Shown: piece by piece, positions 1-8,460 of the stretch
Position numbering within the stretch: the first letter of the stretch is position 1
Layout: every line of letters starts with the position of its first letter
NCBI RefSeq assembly: GCF_002797435.1
Contig: NZ_PGEN01000001.1
Location: forward strand, 3,532,501 to 3,596,500
Source: Sphingomonas koreensis
GTDB lineage: Bacteria; Pseudomonadota; Alphaproteobacteria; Sphingomonadales; Sphingomonadaceae
DNA: 64,000 nucleotides
Direction of reading: 5' to 3'
Position numbers and translations under genes: made by a program
Notes under the pieces: generated by a model
The model's database searches: none
What the model was told of the DNA's origin: nothing
The model's input: the letters and a program-made list of their open reading frames with translations, nothing else

Positions 1-1412
1 TTCATCGTGCCGGTGCCGCTCGCATAAGCGGTCCAGTAGAGCAGGTAGACCGCCACCTGGTTGGGCAGCGCGGCACGCACCGTCTCGCCCTTCGCCAGCG
101 CACCGTCGATCGCCTCGGGGGTCCATTGCGTGCTGCCCTCGAGCAGCAGCCGCGCAAGGTCGGCGGGCCGCTCGAGCCGGATGCAGCCGTGCGAGGCGAG
201 CCGGTCGAAGCGCGAGAAGGTGCCCTTGCTCGGCGTATCGTGCAGATAGACCGCGAACGGGTTGTTGAAGTCGAACTTGTATTTGCCCAGCGCCGACTGC
301 GCGGGCGACTGCTGGAGCCGGCGGTTGGGACCGGTACCGATCACCTTGAACCCGTTGCGGGCGAGATAGGCCGCTCCCTTGGGGAACAGCTCGCGCTGGG
401 CGATGCCTGCGGGGACGTTCCATGGCGGGTTGAGTACGACCGAATGAATGCTCGACTGAAGCATCGGCGTCTCGCCGCCGCCGGGCTTGCCGGTCACCCC
501 GCGCATCGACATCACCGGGCGATCGCCCTCGAATACCGCGACCTGAGCGGCGGCGATGTTCACTTGAATGCGGTCGACCGGCATCTCCTTCGGCATCCAG
601 CGCCAGCGCTCCATGTTCGCCATGATCTGGCGGACGCGGCTGGAGACGGGGACGTTGAGCGCCGAAAGCGTACCGGTGGAGACGGTACCGGTCGGTGCCA
701 GGCCATAGCGGCGCTGGGCGCGGACGACGGCTTCCTTAAGCGCGGCGTCGAACTTGTCGCCGCTGCCGGTGACTTCGCCATCCTCGACCGCGAGGCGGGC
801 GCGCAGCGCGGCGACACGCGGGCCGCTCGACCCGGCAGACAGGTCCGGGCCGGCGGGAATGGTGCCCCATCCGCCCGCGGTCTCGATCCGGCGGTAGCGG
901 GCAAGGCCCTTGCGCAGATTGTCATAGCCTTCGTACTGCGGTGTCAGGCCCGCGAACCATTGGCCGATCCGGTTGTCCGCGACGGCCTTGGCAAAGCCGG
1001 GCAGCGGATCCCATGCGGCGGGGCGAAGGGCCCAATCCTCCTGGAAATCGGCGGTGTCGAGGCGGCCGATATGGATCGCGCGGGCATAGTCCAGCGCAGC
1101 GCGGACCAGACCCTGATCGTCGGCGGGCAGCACTTCGGCCTCGGCGGTCGAATAGCGCAGACCCTGCGCGATCCGGCCCTGCACGATCAACTGGCGCACC
1201 TGCTGCGCCTGCTCCGGGCTGAGCACGGGGAGCGGGATCTGGACCGGTGTGATCTGGACTGGCGCAGCCGGGGGCGCTGCCTGCGGAGATGTCGGGGTTG
1301 CCGTAGCGGCGGGCGGGCGCGGTGCACCCTGCTGCGCAAGCGCAGGCGCGCCGAGGGCAAGACCGAGCAAGGGCAGCGCCGCAACACCATGCGACCGCGA
1401 TCGTCCGAACAT
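1..1412 (-). CDS. Murein L,D-transpeptidase (YcbB/YkuD type), 3' end cut by the window edge
   Basis: Periplasmic enzyme that cross-links peptidoglycan (3-3 bonds) or attaches proteins to it. About 470 residues are visible; the C-terminus lies outside the window. An N-terminal signal-like segment ends near ALAQ, followed by a Pro/Ala-rich stretch, a helical scaffold region and a peptidoglycan-binding-like region. The YkuD catalytic domain carries LASHGCIRLERP, with the nucleophilic Cys near residue 407 and an upstream His in YLHDTPSKG. This order (scaffold, PG-binding, YkuD) is that of YcbB-like enzymes. The start was chosen at an ATG preceded by GAAAGGA about 11 bases upstream. Family assignment is firm; the exact reaction is inferred. 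Confidence 0.9.
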   Translation of the reverse strand, partial: MFGRSRSHGVAALPLLGLALGAPALAQQGAPRPPAATATPTSPQAAPPAAPVQITPVQIPLPVLSPEQAQQVRQLIVQGRIAQGLRYSTAEAEVLPADDQGLVRAALDYARAIHIGRLDTADFQEDWALRPAAWDPLPGFAKAVADNRIGQWFAGLTPQYEGYDNLRKGLARYRRIETAGGWGTIPAGPDLSAGSSGPRVAALRARLAVEDGEVTGSGDKFDAALKEAVVRAQRRYGLAPTGTVSTGTLSALNVPVSSRVRQIMANMERWRWMPKEMPVDRIQVNIAAAQVAVFEGDRPVMSMRGVTGKPGGGETPMLQSSIHSVVLNPPWNVPAGIAQRELFPKGAAYLARNGFKVIGTGPNRRLQQSPAQSALGKYKFDFNNPFAVYLHDTPSKGTFSRFDRLASHGCIRLERPADLARLLLEGSTQWTPEAIDGALAKGETVRAALPNQVAVYLLYWTAYASGTGTM

Positions 1413-1490
1413 CTAGAGCATCATCCTTTCACCGAAGCCCAATGATAGAGGCCGCGTCCGTGAAAGTCACCCGTCCCCAGCCCGGAATGC

Positions 1491-1811
1491 TCAAGCCGGA
1501 GAGAAGGCTTTTGTTCCCGCGACTCCGATAACAATCAACGCCATGAACCCGGCCTGCACCGGCGATACGCGATCGCCGAAGATCATGATGCCCATCAGGA
1601 TCACGCCGACGGCGCCGAGGCCGGTCCAGATCGCATAGGCGGTGCCGGCGGGCAGATCGCGCATCGCGAGGCCGAGCAGCGCCATGTTGACGAAGCTGAG
1701 CGTCACGGGGACCAGCGACGCGTGCCAGGTCGAGGCGCTCGCCGCCCATTTGAGGCTGAGCGCCCAGATGATTTCAGTAACAACGGCAATGCCGAGGATA
1801 ACCCACGCCAT
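1491..1811 (-). CDS. SMR-family small multidrug/guanidinium exporter (Gdx/SugE-like)
   Basis: A 106-residue inner-membrane protein with four predicted hydrophobic helices, the standard SMR size. The motif WALSLKW with the essential Glu of TEIIW in helix 1, and GTAYAIWTGLGAVG in helix 3, match the Gdx/SugE branch, which exports guanidinium and some quaternary ammonium ions by proton antiport. The reading frame continues upstream, but ATG at 1811 is chosen because it begins the conserved helix 1 and has GGAAATCTC in front of it. It is a single gene, although SMR proteins of the paired type need a partner; SugE-type proteins work as homodimers. No guanidine riboswitch was recognised upstream. 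Confidence 0.88.
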   Translation of the reverse strand: MAWVILGIAVVTEIIWALSLKWAASASTWHASLVPVTLSFVNMALLGLAMRDLPAGTAYAIWTGLGAVGVILMGIMIFGDRVSPVQAGFMALIVIGVAGTKAFSPA

Positions 1812-1952
1812 GAGATTTCCGGTCTGTCGCGGGCTCGAAACGTCATGCGCAGGCCGGAAACCCGAAAGAGGCGGCGCATGGCGCCGGTCGCGAACGAGCG
1901 GCGTTGCGTGGCGCATGTGGCCGCGCAACCTTCCCTAGTCAATGGCGGCGAT

Positions 1953-2774
1953 TCACACCCGCGCGTCGATCCATCCGCGAATATCCGCCATCACGCCTTC
2001 CTTGCCGGTGTCGGCTAGCAGGTCGTGATAATGGCCTTCGTACAGCTTGAGCGTCTTGTCCGCCGATCCGGCATTGTCGAAAAACATCTGACTGCCGGCG
2101 GGCAGGGTCGCATGATCCTGCGTCCCGTGGATGATCAGGACGGGGAGGGTGATCTTCGGGAAGGAGACCTCCAGCACCTTGTCCGCCTTCCACATCTCGC
2201 CGACCGTCTTGGCGGGCTGGTTCTCGTCATGGATCAGCGGATCGGCGTTCATCATCGCGACCCAGGCCGGATCGCGCGAGAAGTCGGCATTTTTGAGCTT
2301 GAGGACCTTGAGGCGCGGGAATGGCCCGCTCAGCCATTGCAGCAGGTTCAATACCAGCCGCGGCGCCGGCACGCGGAAGGCGAAGCTGTGGCAGATCAGG
2401 CCCTTGATTTCGCGCTGGTTGCGCAACGCGTAGCTGGTTGCGATCACGCCGCCGGCGCTGTGGCCCATCAGGAAGATCGGCAGCCCCGGATGCTCTGCAC
2501 GCGCCTTGTCGAAGGCGAGCTGGAGGTCTGAGAGATAGCTGTCGAAATCGTCGACATAGAAGCGCTCGCCGTCCGATTTCCCGCGTCCGCGCAGATCGAC
2601 CGCGTAGCAGGCATAGCCCGCTTCATTGAGCCGCCCGGCGGCCCAGCTCAGATGCGCGCCGTGCGCGTTGAAGCCGTGCTGGAGAATGACGACACCCTTG
2701 GCGGTGCCGTTCGCGGGCCAGGAGTGAAGGTTGATACCGGTGCCATCGGGGTGGGTGATCCGTTCTTCGGTCAT
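1953..2774 (-). CDS. Alpha/beta hydrolase (monoacylglycerol lipase-like)
   Basis: A 273-residue cytoplasmic serine hydrolase of the lysophospholipase/monoglyceride lipase group. The nucleophile elbow is GHSAGG (LMGHSAGGVIAT), the oxyanion region is LQHGFNAHGAHL, the acid lies in LIIHGTQDHATLP, and the catalytic His is in EGHYHDLL. The substrate is unknown; medium-chain acylglycerols or similar esters are the family norm. The start at 2774 has GGGAGG upstream, and an in-frame ATG at 2798 lacks such a site. No close operon partner is seen; the next gene upstream on this strand is about 75 bases away. Confidence 0.87.
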   Translation of the reverse strand: MTEERITHPDGTGINLHSWPANGTAKGVVILQHGFNAHGAHLSWAAGRLNEAGYACYAVDLRGRGKSDGERFYVDDFDSYLSDLQLAFDKARAEHPGLPIFLMGHSAGGVIATSYALRNQREIKGLICHSFAFRVPAPRLVLNLLQWLSGPFPRLKVLKLKNADFSRDPAWVAMMNADPLIHDENQPAKTVGEMWKADKVLEVSFPKITLPVLIIHGTQDHATLPAGSQMFFDNAGSADKTLKLYEGHYHDLLADTGKEGVMADIRGWIDARV

Positions 2775-2847
2775 GCGCGCCTCCCTGGAAGGAAGCATGA
2801 ACGTTATCACGCATCCGTAACGAGCGCGACTGCAATATGAGTACCCG

Positions 2848-3300
2848 TCAGCGGGCCAGCCGGACCAGTGCATCGTCGAGCGCGGAGAGGAAGCGCGAGC
2901 GATCCTCCTTGCGGAACGGCGGCGGGCCACCGAGCTGATCGCCGCCCGCGCGCAGGTCCGCCATGATCGCCCGCGTCGCGATCGCGGCGCCGATCGAGCT
3001 GGTCGTGAACGGCTTGCCGGCGGGCGAGAGCACGGTCGCCCCGGCCTTGAGGCAGCGGTCGGCGAGCAGGATATCCGCCGTCACCACCACCGTCTTCGGC
3101 CCGGCGCGCTCGGCGATCCAGTCGTCGGCCGCGTCGAACCCGTCCGATACGACCTCCCGTCCGATCAGCGGGTGATCGGGGATGCGGATGAAGGTGTTGG
3201 CGACGATGGTGACCGGCACCTCGCGCCGCCACGCGACCTTGTACACCTCGTCCTTCACCGGGCAGGCGTCAGCATCGACCAGGATGCGGAGGGCGCTCAC
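2848..3300 (-). CDS. DUF188 / YaiI-YqxD family protein
   Basis: A 150-residue protein of the UPF0178 family, which has a PIN-like fold and no established function. Hallmarks seen are ILVDADACPVKDEVYKVA at the N-terminus and VVVTADILLADRCLKAGA with SPAGKPFTTSSIGAAIA in the centre. The start is GTG and overlaps the stop of the upstream helicase gene by four bases (GTGA), so the two are probably co-translated. Family identity is certain from the motifs. Nuclease or RNA-related activity is only an inference from fold and from the helicase neighbour. Confidence 0.9.
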   Translation of the reverse strand: MSALRILVDADACPVKDEVYKVAWRREVPVTIVANTFIRIPDHPLIGREVVSDGFDAADDWIAERAGPKTVVVTADILLADRCLKAGATVLSPAGKPFTTSSIGAAIATRAIMADLRAGGDQLGGPPPFRKEDRSRFLSALDDALVRLAR

Positions 3301-5009
3301 TTCTTGGGCGGTTTGCCGCGATGATGGGGCTTGGCCGGACGGGCGCGGTGGACCGGGCGGTCATGGTTGCGCGGCTTGTGGTGACGTGGGGCATGGTCGC
3401 CGCGCGTTCCGGGCGGGGGTGGACCATCGGCCACTTCGATCAGCACGCCGTCCTCATCCTGCGCGGCGGTCTTGGCGACCTCCTTGGCGAAACGATCGGC
3501 GAGCTTGGTCGGAATCTGGAAGCGGGTCTCGCCAGCGCCGATGCGGATCGCGCCGATTTCCGACTTGGTGATATGGCCCCGGCGGCAGATCAGCGGCAGG
3601 ATCCAGCGCGGATCGGCGTTCTGGCGACGGCCGATGTTCATGCTGAACCAGACGACTTCGTCGAAGCCCGGACGATGGACCGGCGCGCTCCGTTCGGCCG
3701 GCGAACGGTCGATCAGCTCCTCGGGCGCGGGCATCGACGCGCGATGCGCCTGGACCAGCGCGGCGGCGATCTCGAGCGGGGACTTTTCCGCCAGCAGCGC
3801 CTCGGCGATCTCGCGATCCTCGTCCTCGATCTCGATCGGAGCGATGAGCTTGGTCATCAGCCGTTCGCGATCCTTGGCGCGGATATCCTCGGCGCCGGGG
3901 ACGGGCAGCCACTCGGCGGCGATCTTCGCCTGCTTGAGCGTCATCTCGACGCGGCGGCGGCGCGGATAGGGAACGATGAGCACCGCGGTGCCCTTCTTGC
4001 CCGCGCGGCCAGTGCGGCCCGAACGGTGCTGAAGCGTCTCGGCGTCGCGCGGCAGCTCGACATGGATGACCAGCGTTACGGTGGGCAGGTCGATCCCGCG
4101 CGCGGCGACGTCGGTGGCGACGCAGACGCGCGCACGGCGGTCGCGCAACGCCTGGAGCGCGGCGTTGCGCTCGTTCTGGCTATGCTCGCCCGACAACGCC
4201 ACGGCGGCAAAGCCGCGCTCGGTGAGGCCGGCATGGAGGTGGCGGACATTGTCGCGCGTCGCGCAGAACAGGATCGCGGTCTCCGCCTCGTGGAAGCGGA
4301 GCAGGTTGATCACGGCATGTTCGATGTCGGCGGGGGCGACGGCGATCGCCTGATAGGTGATGTCGCCATGACCGCGATCCTCGCCCACGGTCGAGATGCG
4401 GTGCGCGTCATTCTGGTAGCGACGGGCCAGCGCGACGATCGGCTTGGGCAGCGTCGCCGAGAACAGGAAGGTGCGGCGCTCGGGCGGGGTCGCGTCGAGC
4501 AGCGCCTCCAGCTCCTCGCGAAAGCCCATGTCGAGCATCTCGTCGGCCTCGTCGAGCACGGCGATGCGCGCCTGGCTCAAGTCGAGCGCGCCGCGCTCGA
4601 CATGGTCGCGCAGACGCCCCGGCGTGCCGACGACGATGTGCGTGCCATAGGACAGCGTGCGGCGCTCGCGCGACGCATCCATGCCGCCGACACAGGTCGC
4701 GATGCGTCCGCCGGCCGAGGCGTAGAGCCAGCTCAGTTCCTTGGCGACCTGAAGCGCCAGCTCGCGCGTCGGTGCGATCACCAGCGCGAGAGGCAGGCCG
4801 GGGGCGGGGAGCTTGCCGTCCTCGAGCAGCTCGTCGGCCATGGCGAGGCCGAAGGCGACGGTCTTGCCCGAGCCGGTCTGGGCGGAGACCAGCAGGTCGC
4901 GGCCTTTGGCGGCGTCTTCGGTGACGGCGGCCTGCACCGGAGTGAGGGCGGTATAGCCGCGCGCGGTCAGCGCCTCGGCGAGGCTGGCGGGGAGGTGGGT
5001 AAAGGTCAT
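3297..5009 (-). CDS. DEAD-box ATP-dependent RNA helicase (DbpA/CsdA-like)
   Basis: A 570-residue RNA helicase for ribosome assembly or RNA turnover. Motif I AQTGSGKT is at residues 43-50, Ia APTREL near 79-84, Ib GTPGR near 128-132, II DEAD at 153-156, III SAT at 184-186, and motifs V/VI are in ATDVAARGID and HRSGRTGRAGKKG. After the two RecA domains comes a DbpA-like RNA-binding domain (VVWFSMNIGRR ... RWILPLICRRGHITKSEIGAI ... FQIP), then a basic His/Pro/Lys-rich tail typical of proteobacterial members. The start is placed at MTFTHLPASL, the usual N-terminus of the family, rather than at far-upstream in-frame codons. It lies upstream of and overlaps the DUF188 gene. Confidence 0.93.
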   Translation of the reverse strand: MTFTHLPASLAEALTARGYTALTPVQAAVTEDAAKGRDLLVSAQTGSGKTVAFGLAMADELLEDGKLPAPGLPLALVIAPTRELALQVAKELSWLYASAGGRIATCVGGMDASRERRTLSYGTHIVVGTPGRLRDHVERGALDLSQARIAVLDEADEMLDMGFREELEALLDATPPERRTFLFSATLPKPIVALARRYQNDAHRISTVGEDRGHGDITYQAIAVAPADIEHAVINLLRFHEAETAILFCATRDNVRHLHAGLTERGFAAVALSGEHSQNERNAALQALRDRRARVCVATDVAARGIDLPTVTLVIHVELPRDAETLQHRSGRTGRAGKKGTAVLIVPYPRRRRVEMTLKQAKIAAEWLPVPGAEDIRAKDRERLMTKLIAPIEIEDEDREIAEALLAEKSPLEIAAALVQAHRASMPAPEELIDRSPAERSAPVHRPGFDEVVWFSMNIGRRQNADPRWILPLICRRGHITKSEIGAIRIGAGETRFQIPTKLADRFAKEVAKTAAQDEDGVLIEVADGPPPPGTRGDHAPRHHKPRNHDRPVHRARPAKPHHRGKPPKK

Positions 5010-5139
5010 GCAGCTCACAATGGTCGCGCGGCCAATGGGCAAGGCGCGGGTAAGCGCGGCCCCATAGCGCATATCGGAGGGTTTGGCGAGGGGGCGGGTT
5101 TGGGACGTCGCGCCGCCCGCAAATCCGCGCCCCTTACTG

Positions 5140-5168
5140 TTGACAATAAGTCGCAATAACATTTACCG
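5140..5168 (+). promoter_or_regulatory. Candidate promoter/operator of the receptor operon
   Basis: TTGACA at 5140-5145 could be a -35 element; no good -10 follows at 17 bases, where only TTACCG is found. Superimposed on it is a direct repeat, CAATAA at 5144-5149 and again at 5154-5159, exactly 10 bases apart, about 40 bases before the receptor start. A metal- or haem-responsive regulator is plausible for an iron receptor, but no Fur consensus is present, so this is a weak call. Confidence 0.25.
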
Positions 5169-5196
5169 CACCCGCGAAACGATCCAGGGAACCCCA

Positions 5197-7272
5197 ATGA
5201 AAACCGAAACCGCTTACGCGGCATTGCTGCTCGGCGCCTCAATGCTCGCGCTCACCTCTCAGGCCCATGCGCAGGAGGCAGTCGAGGCGCCCGCGACCGC
5301 CGAGAGCGATGACGTTGTGGTGGTGGTCGGTGCGCTGACCGATGTGGATCTGGATCGCAAGGCGATCCAGGCGATCCAGGCGAATGACCTGTCCGACCTG
5401 TTCCGCAACGTTCCCTCGGTCGCGGTGGGCGGCTCGCTCGGCATCGCGCAGAAAATCTATGTGCGCGGGCTCGAGGATTCGATGCTCAACGTCACCATCG
5501 ATGGCGCGCCGCAGCGCGGCACATTGTTCCACCATGTCGGCCGCGTCAGCATCGAGCCGGAGCTGCTCAAGAGCGTCCAGGTTCAGGCCGGCGCGGGTGA
5601 GGCGGATTCGGGCTTCGGCGCGATCGGCGGCGCGATCCGCTTCCGCACGGTCGATCCCACCGACCTGCTGCGCAACGGCCGCGATTTCGGCGTGATCGCC
5701 AAGGGCGGCTGGTTCAGCAATGACGGTTACAAGCTGTCTGGCACCGCCTTTGCGCGGCTGACGGGCGATATCGGCATCCTCGCTTCGTTCGTGCATGTCG
5801 ACCGCGAGAACTTCAAGGACGGCAACGGCACGACGCTGCGCGGCACCGCCGCCAAACAGCAGCTGGGCTTCGTCAAGATCGGCGGTGACCTCGGCGCCGG
5901 GCATCGCCTGACGCTGAGCTATGAACAGCGCAACGAAGAGGGCGATTTCGGCATGCGTCCGAACTGGCCGGTGCTGGCGAACGACCGGCTGTTCGCGGTC
6001 GAGGGCAAGCGCAAGACCGCGATCGCCAATTACGGCTTCGAGACGGCCGTGGGAATCGATCTGGAGGCGACGGGTTACTGGACCCGCACCGAGTTCACCC
6101 AGAACCGATCGGACCGCTGGGGCCTGTATGGTGCGAATATCGACAGCTGGGGTTTCGACGCACGCGCGCGCATCCGTCGCGGCGGGCATGACGTGACGGT
6201 CGGGTTCGAGCATCGCTCGGACCGCGTCGTCGGCCAGTATCTCGGTGCGCCGGCCCAGTGGCAGGCCTGGGCATGGGACCCCGCGGTCGGCCGGTTCGAA
6301 GAGAAGGGCGCACTGATGGGCGTCTATATCCAGGACCGCTGGCGCGTGGTCGAGCCGCTGCTGCTGAGCTTCGGCGCGCGCTACGACGCCTATGACCTCG
6401 ATCAGGTGACCTATCGCAAGGGCATCGACAGCGATGGCGTGAGCTTCAACGCGGGCGCCACGCTGGATGTTCTGCCGGGCCTGTCGCTCAATGCCGGCTA
6501 TGCCGAAGCGTTTCGCGGCAAGGAGATCGGTGACGGTTTCACGCTCGAGAAGCGGCCCGGCCGCATCTCGCTCGCGCCCGGCCTCAAGCCCGAACGAGTC
6601 GAGAATATCGAAGGTGGCGTGAAGTATGACCGCAACGGCATCACGGCATCGGCGGTCTATTACCGCACCAAGATCCGGGATGTCGTGCTCGACCAGCTCG
6701 GCGCGGTCCGGACGCCGGGTACCGTTCAGGACGCGGTCTATTACGAGAATGTCGGCAACTTCAAAGCCGAGGGCTTCGAGCTGCGCGCCGGTTATCGCAC
6801 CGGCCCCTTCTCGATCGAGGGCTATTTCAACCACTATGATTCGCGCCTCAACGACAAGCGGATCGAGGGGTATGAGCAGATTGCACTCGGCAATTCGGTG
6901 GGCGACAACTGGGCGGTGAGCGCTGCGTTCGAACCCTCGTCCGACCTCAGCCTGCGCGCGACGGTGACCCGCTATGAGGATCTGAACGATATCGAGGTGC
7001 TGTTCCGCGAAAAGCAGCTCGGCTTCTTCAACAAGACCTATTTCATCGACAAGCCGGGCTACACCGTGGTCGACATCTCCGGCACCTGGCGTCCGTTCGG
7101 CACCGACATGATCGAGCTGCAGGCCGCGGTCTATAATCTGCTCGACAAGCAGTATCGCGCGCATGCCAGCGTCGGCGACTATAGCCAGATCGGCGTGGCG
7201 GGGTATGAGATCGTGCGCGGCCTGCCCGAGCCGGGCCGTAATATCCGCCTCGGCGTCTCGTTCCGCTATTGA
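5197..7272 (+). CDS. TonB-dependent outer-membrane receptor
   Basis: A 691-residue receptor for energised uptake across the outer membrane. The signal peptide (about residues 1-25, cleaved after AHA) is followed by a TonB-box-like stretch DDVVVVVGA near 38-46. The plug domain holds DLSDLFRNVPSVAVGG, IYVRGLEDSMLNVTIDGAPQ and EADSGFGAIGGAIRFRT, and the beta-barrel ends in the terminal aromatic residue (GVSFRY). The plug resembles haem or ferric-siderophore receptors. The adjacent PepSY protein, overlapping by one base (TGATG), supports a role in iron acquisition. The start was chosen at the signal peptide; it is the first gene of a five-gene plus-strand run. Confidence 0.92.
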   Translation: MKTETAYAALLLGASMLALTSQAHAQEAVEAPATAESDDVVVVVGALTDVDLDRKAIQAIQANDLSDLFRNVPSVAVGGSLGIAQKIYVRGLEDSMLNVTIDGAPQRGTLFHHVGRVSIEPELLKSVQVQAGAGEADSGFGAIGGAIRFRTVDPTDLLRNGRDFGVIAKGGWFSNDGYKLSGTAFARLTGDIGILASFVHVDRENFKDGNGTTLRGTAAKQQLGFVKIGGDLGAGHRLTLSYEQRNEEGDFGMRPNWPVLANDRLFAVEGKRKTAIANYGFETAVGIDLEATGYWTRTEFTQNRSDRWGLYGANIDSWGFDARARIRRGGHDVTVGFEHRSDRVVGQYLGAPAQWQAWAWDPAVGRFEEKGALMGVYIQDRWRVVEPLLLSFGARYDAYDLDQVTYRKGIDSDGVSFNAGATLDVLPGLSLNAGYAEAFRGKEIGDGFTLEKRPGRISLAPGLKPERVENIEGGVKYDRNGITASAVYYRTKIRDVVLDQLGAVRTPGTVQDAVYYENVGNFKAEGFELRAGYRTGPFSIEGYFNHYDSRLNDKRIEGYEQIALGNSVGDNWAVSAAFEPSSDLSLRATVTRYEDLNDIEVLFREKQLGFFNKTYFIDKPGYTVVDISGTWRPFGTDMIELQAAVYNLLDKQYRAHASVGDYSQIGVAGYEIVRGLPEPGRNIRLGVSFRY

Positions 7273-8441
7273 TGGCGGAAGCGGTGAAGGGGCCGCCACC
7301 TGCCGCAAAGCGCCGGTGGCGGCCGTTCGCGCGGATCTGGCACCGCTGGTTCGGGATATTCGGCGGGCTGTGGCTGTTGCTGCTGGCCGTCACCGGATCG
7401 GCGGTGACCTTCTATGACGAGCTCGACAGCTGGCTGAATCCGGACCTGCGGACGATCCCTGCGGCGACACGGCAGCACGTGCCCATGGACCTTGCCGTCA
7501 ACCGGGCACAGGCGGCGCTTCCGGGGTTCGCGCCCAACAATATCCTGATGCCGTCGCATTCGCAGGGCACGATCTGGATGCTCGGCCGCGCGCCGCTGGG
7601 CGAGGGCAAGCCGCGCCCCGTCCAGCTCTTCGCCGATCCGCGCGACGGGCGCGTGCTCGGCTGGCGGGAGAGCGGCAAGGTCTCGCTCGACCGGCGGCAC
7701 CTGATGGACGTGCTCTACGGCCTGCATGTCGATCTGCTCGCGGGCGCCTGGATGACCTGGTTCTTCGGCCTCGTCTCGTTCGCCTGGCTGATCGATCACG
7801 CGATCGCGCTGTGGCTGGCGGTACCGGCGCTGGCCAAGTGGCGCAGTGCCTTCGCCGTCGCGGGACGGCCGGGCAGCCTCCGGCGATTGTTCGACTGGCA
7901 CCGCGCGCCGGGCATGTGGGCCTGGCCCGTCACCTTCGTCCTGGCTCTCACCGGCGTGACGCTCGCCTGGCCCGATGACAGCCGTAGCGCGGTGGCGCTG
8001 GTGTCGCCGGTCAACGAACGGCTTCACGAGCACTGGCCCGATGTCGAACCGCCCGCACGCCCGGTGGGGCTTGAGGCGGCGATGGCGGCGGTGGTTACCG
8101 ACCGTTCGCGCGTGCACAGCCTGCGCCTCCTGCCCGATCATGCCGCCTATGCCGTACGCACTTTCGACCCGCGCGACCGCGACGATCAGGGGCGGCTGTG
8201 GACCTATGTCGCGATGGCCGATGCGCGCATCCTCGCGACCCGCCACGACAATGGGGAAAGCGCGGGCGACCAGTTCTTCGCCTGGCAATATCCGCTGCAT
8301 TCGGGGAAGGCGTTCGGGGCTGTGGGACGGTGGATCGTCTTCGTCTCGGGTATCGTCACCATGGCACTTGTGGTCACTGGCTGGATGCTGTGGCTGCGTC
8401 GCCGTCGGCAGCATCGCGCATCGCCCGCCCGCAAACAGTAG
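7272..8441 (+). CDS. PepSY-associated transmembrane protein
   Basis: A 389-residue inner-membrane protein of the PepSY/iron-regulated membrane protein family. Helix 1 is near residues 25-50 (RIWHRWFGIFGGLWLLLLAVTGSAVTFYDELD). Paired helices include MTWFFGLVSFAWLIDHAIALWLAVPAL and WAWPVTFVLALTGVTLAW, and the last is VFVSGIVTMALVVTGWMLWL before a basic tail. Conserved His residues in LHVDLLAG and WHRAPGMWAW are candidate haem ligands. Such proteins accompany TonB receptors for siderophores and may reduce the imported ferric complex. ATG at 7272 overlaps the receptor stop; a TTG at 7269 is also possible. Confidence 0.85.
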   Translation: MAEAVKGPPPAAKRRWRPFARIWHRWFGIFGGLWLLLLAVTGSAVTFYDELDSWLNPDLRTIPAATRQHVPMDLAVNRAQAALPGFAPNNILMPSHSQGTIWMLGRAPLGEGKPRPVQLFADPRDGRVLGWRESGKVSLDRRHLMDVLYGLHVDLLAGAWMTWFFGLVSFAWLIDHAIALWLAVPALAKWRSAFAVAGRPGSLRRLFDWHRAPGMWAWPVTFVLALTGVTLAWPDDSRSAVALVSPVNERLHEHWPDVEPPARPVGLEAAMAAVVTDRSRVHSLRLLPDHAAYAVRTFDPRDRDDQGRLWTYVAMADARILATRHDNGESAGDQFFAWQYPLHSGKAFGAVGRWIVFVSGIVTMALVVTGWMLWLRRRRQHRASPARKQ

Positions 8442-8460
8442 GGAATAAACCGGCGCCGAC

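Noticed and set aside
3321..5159. 612-codon open frame antisense to the DEAD-box helicase
   Set aside because: Arg/Ala/Asp-rich composition without motifs, exactly opposite a complete helicase. Long chance frames are expected on the antisense strand of GC-rich genes.
5239..7308. 689-codon open frame antisense to the first TonB receptor
   Set aside because: Mirror of a real, motif-complete receptor, with no recognisable domain.
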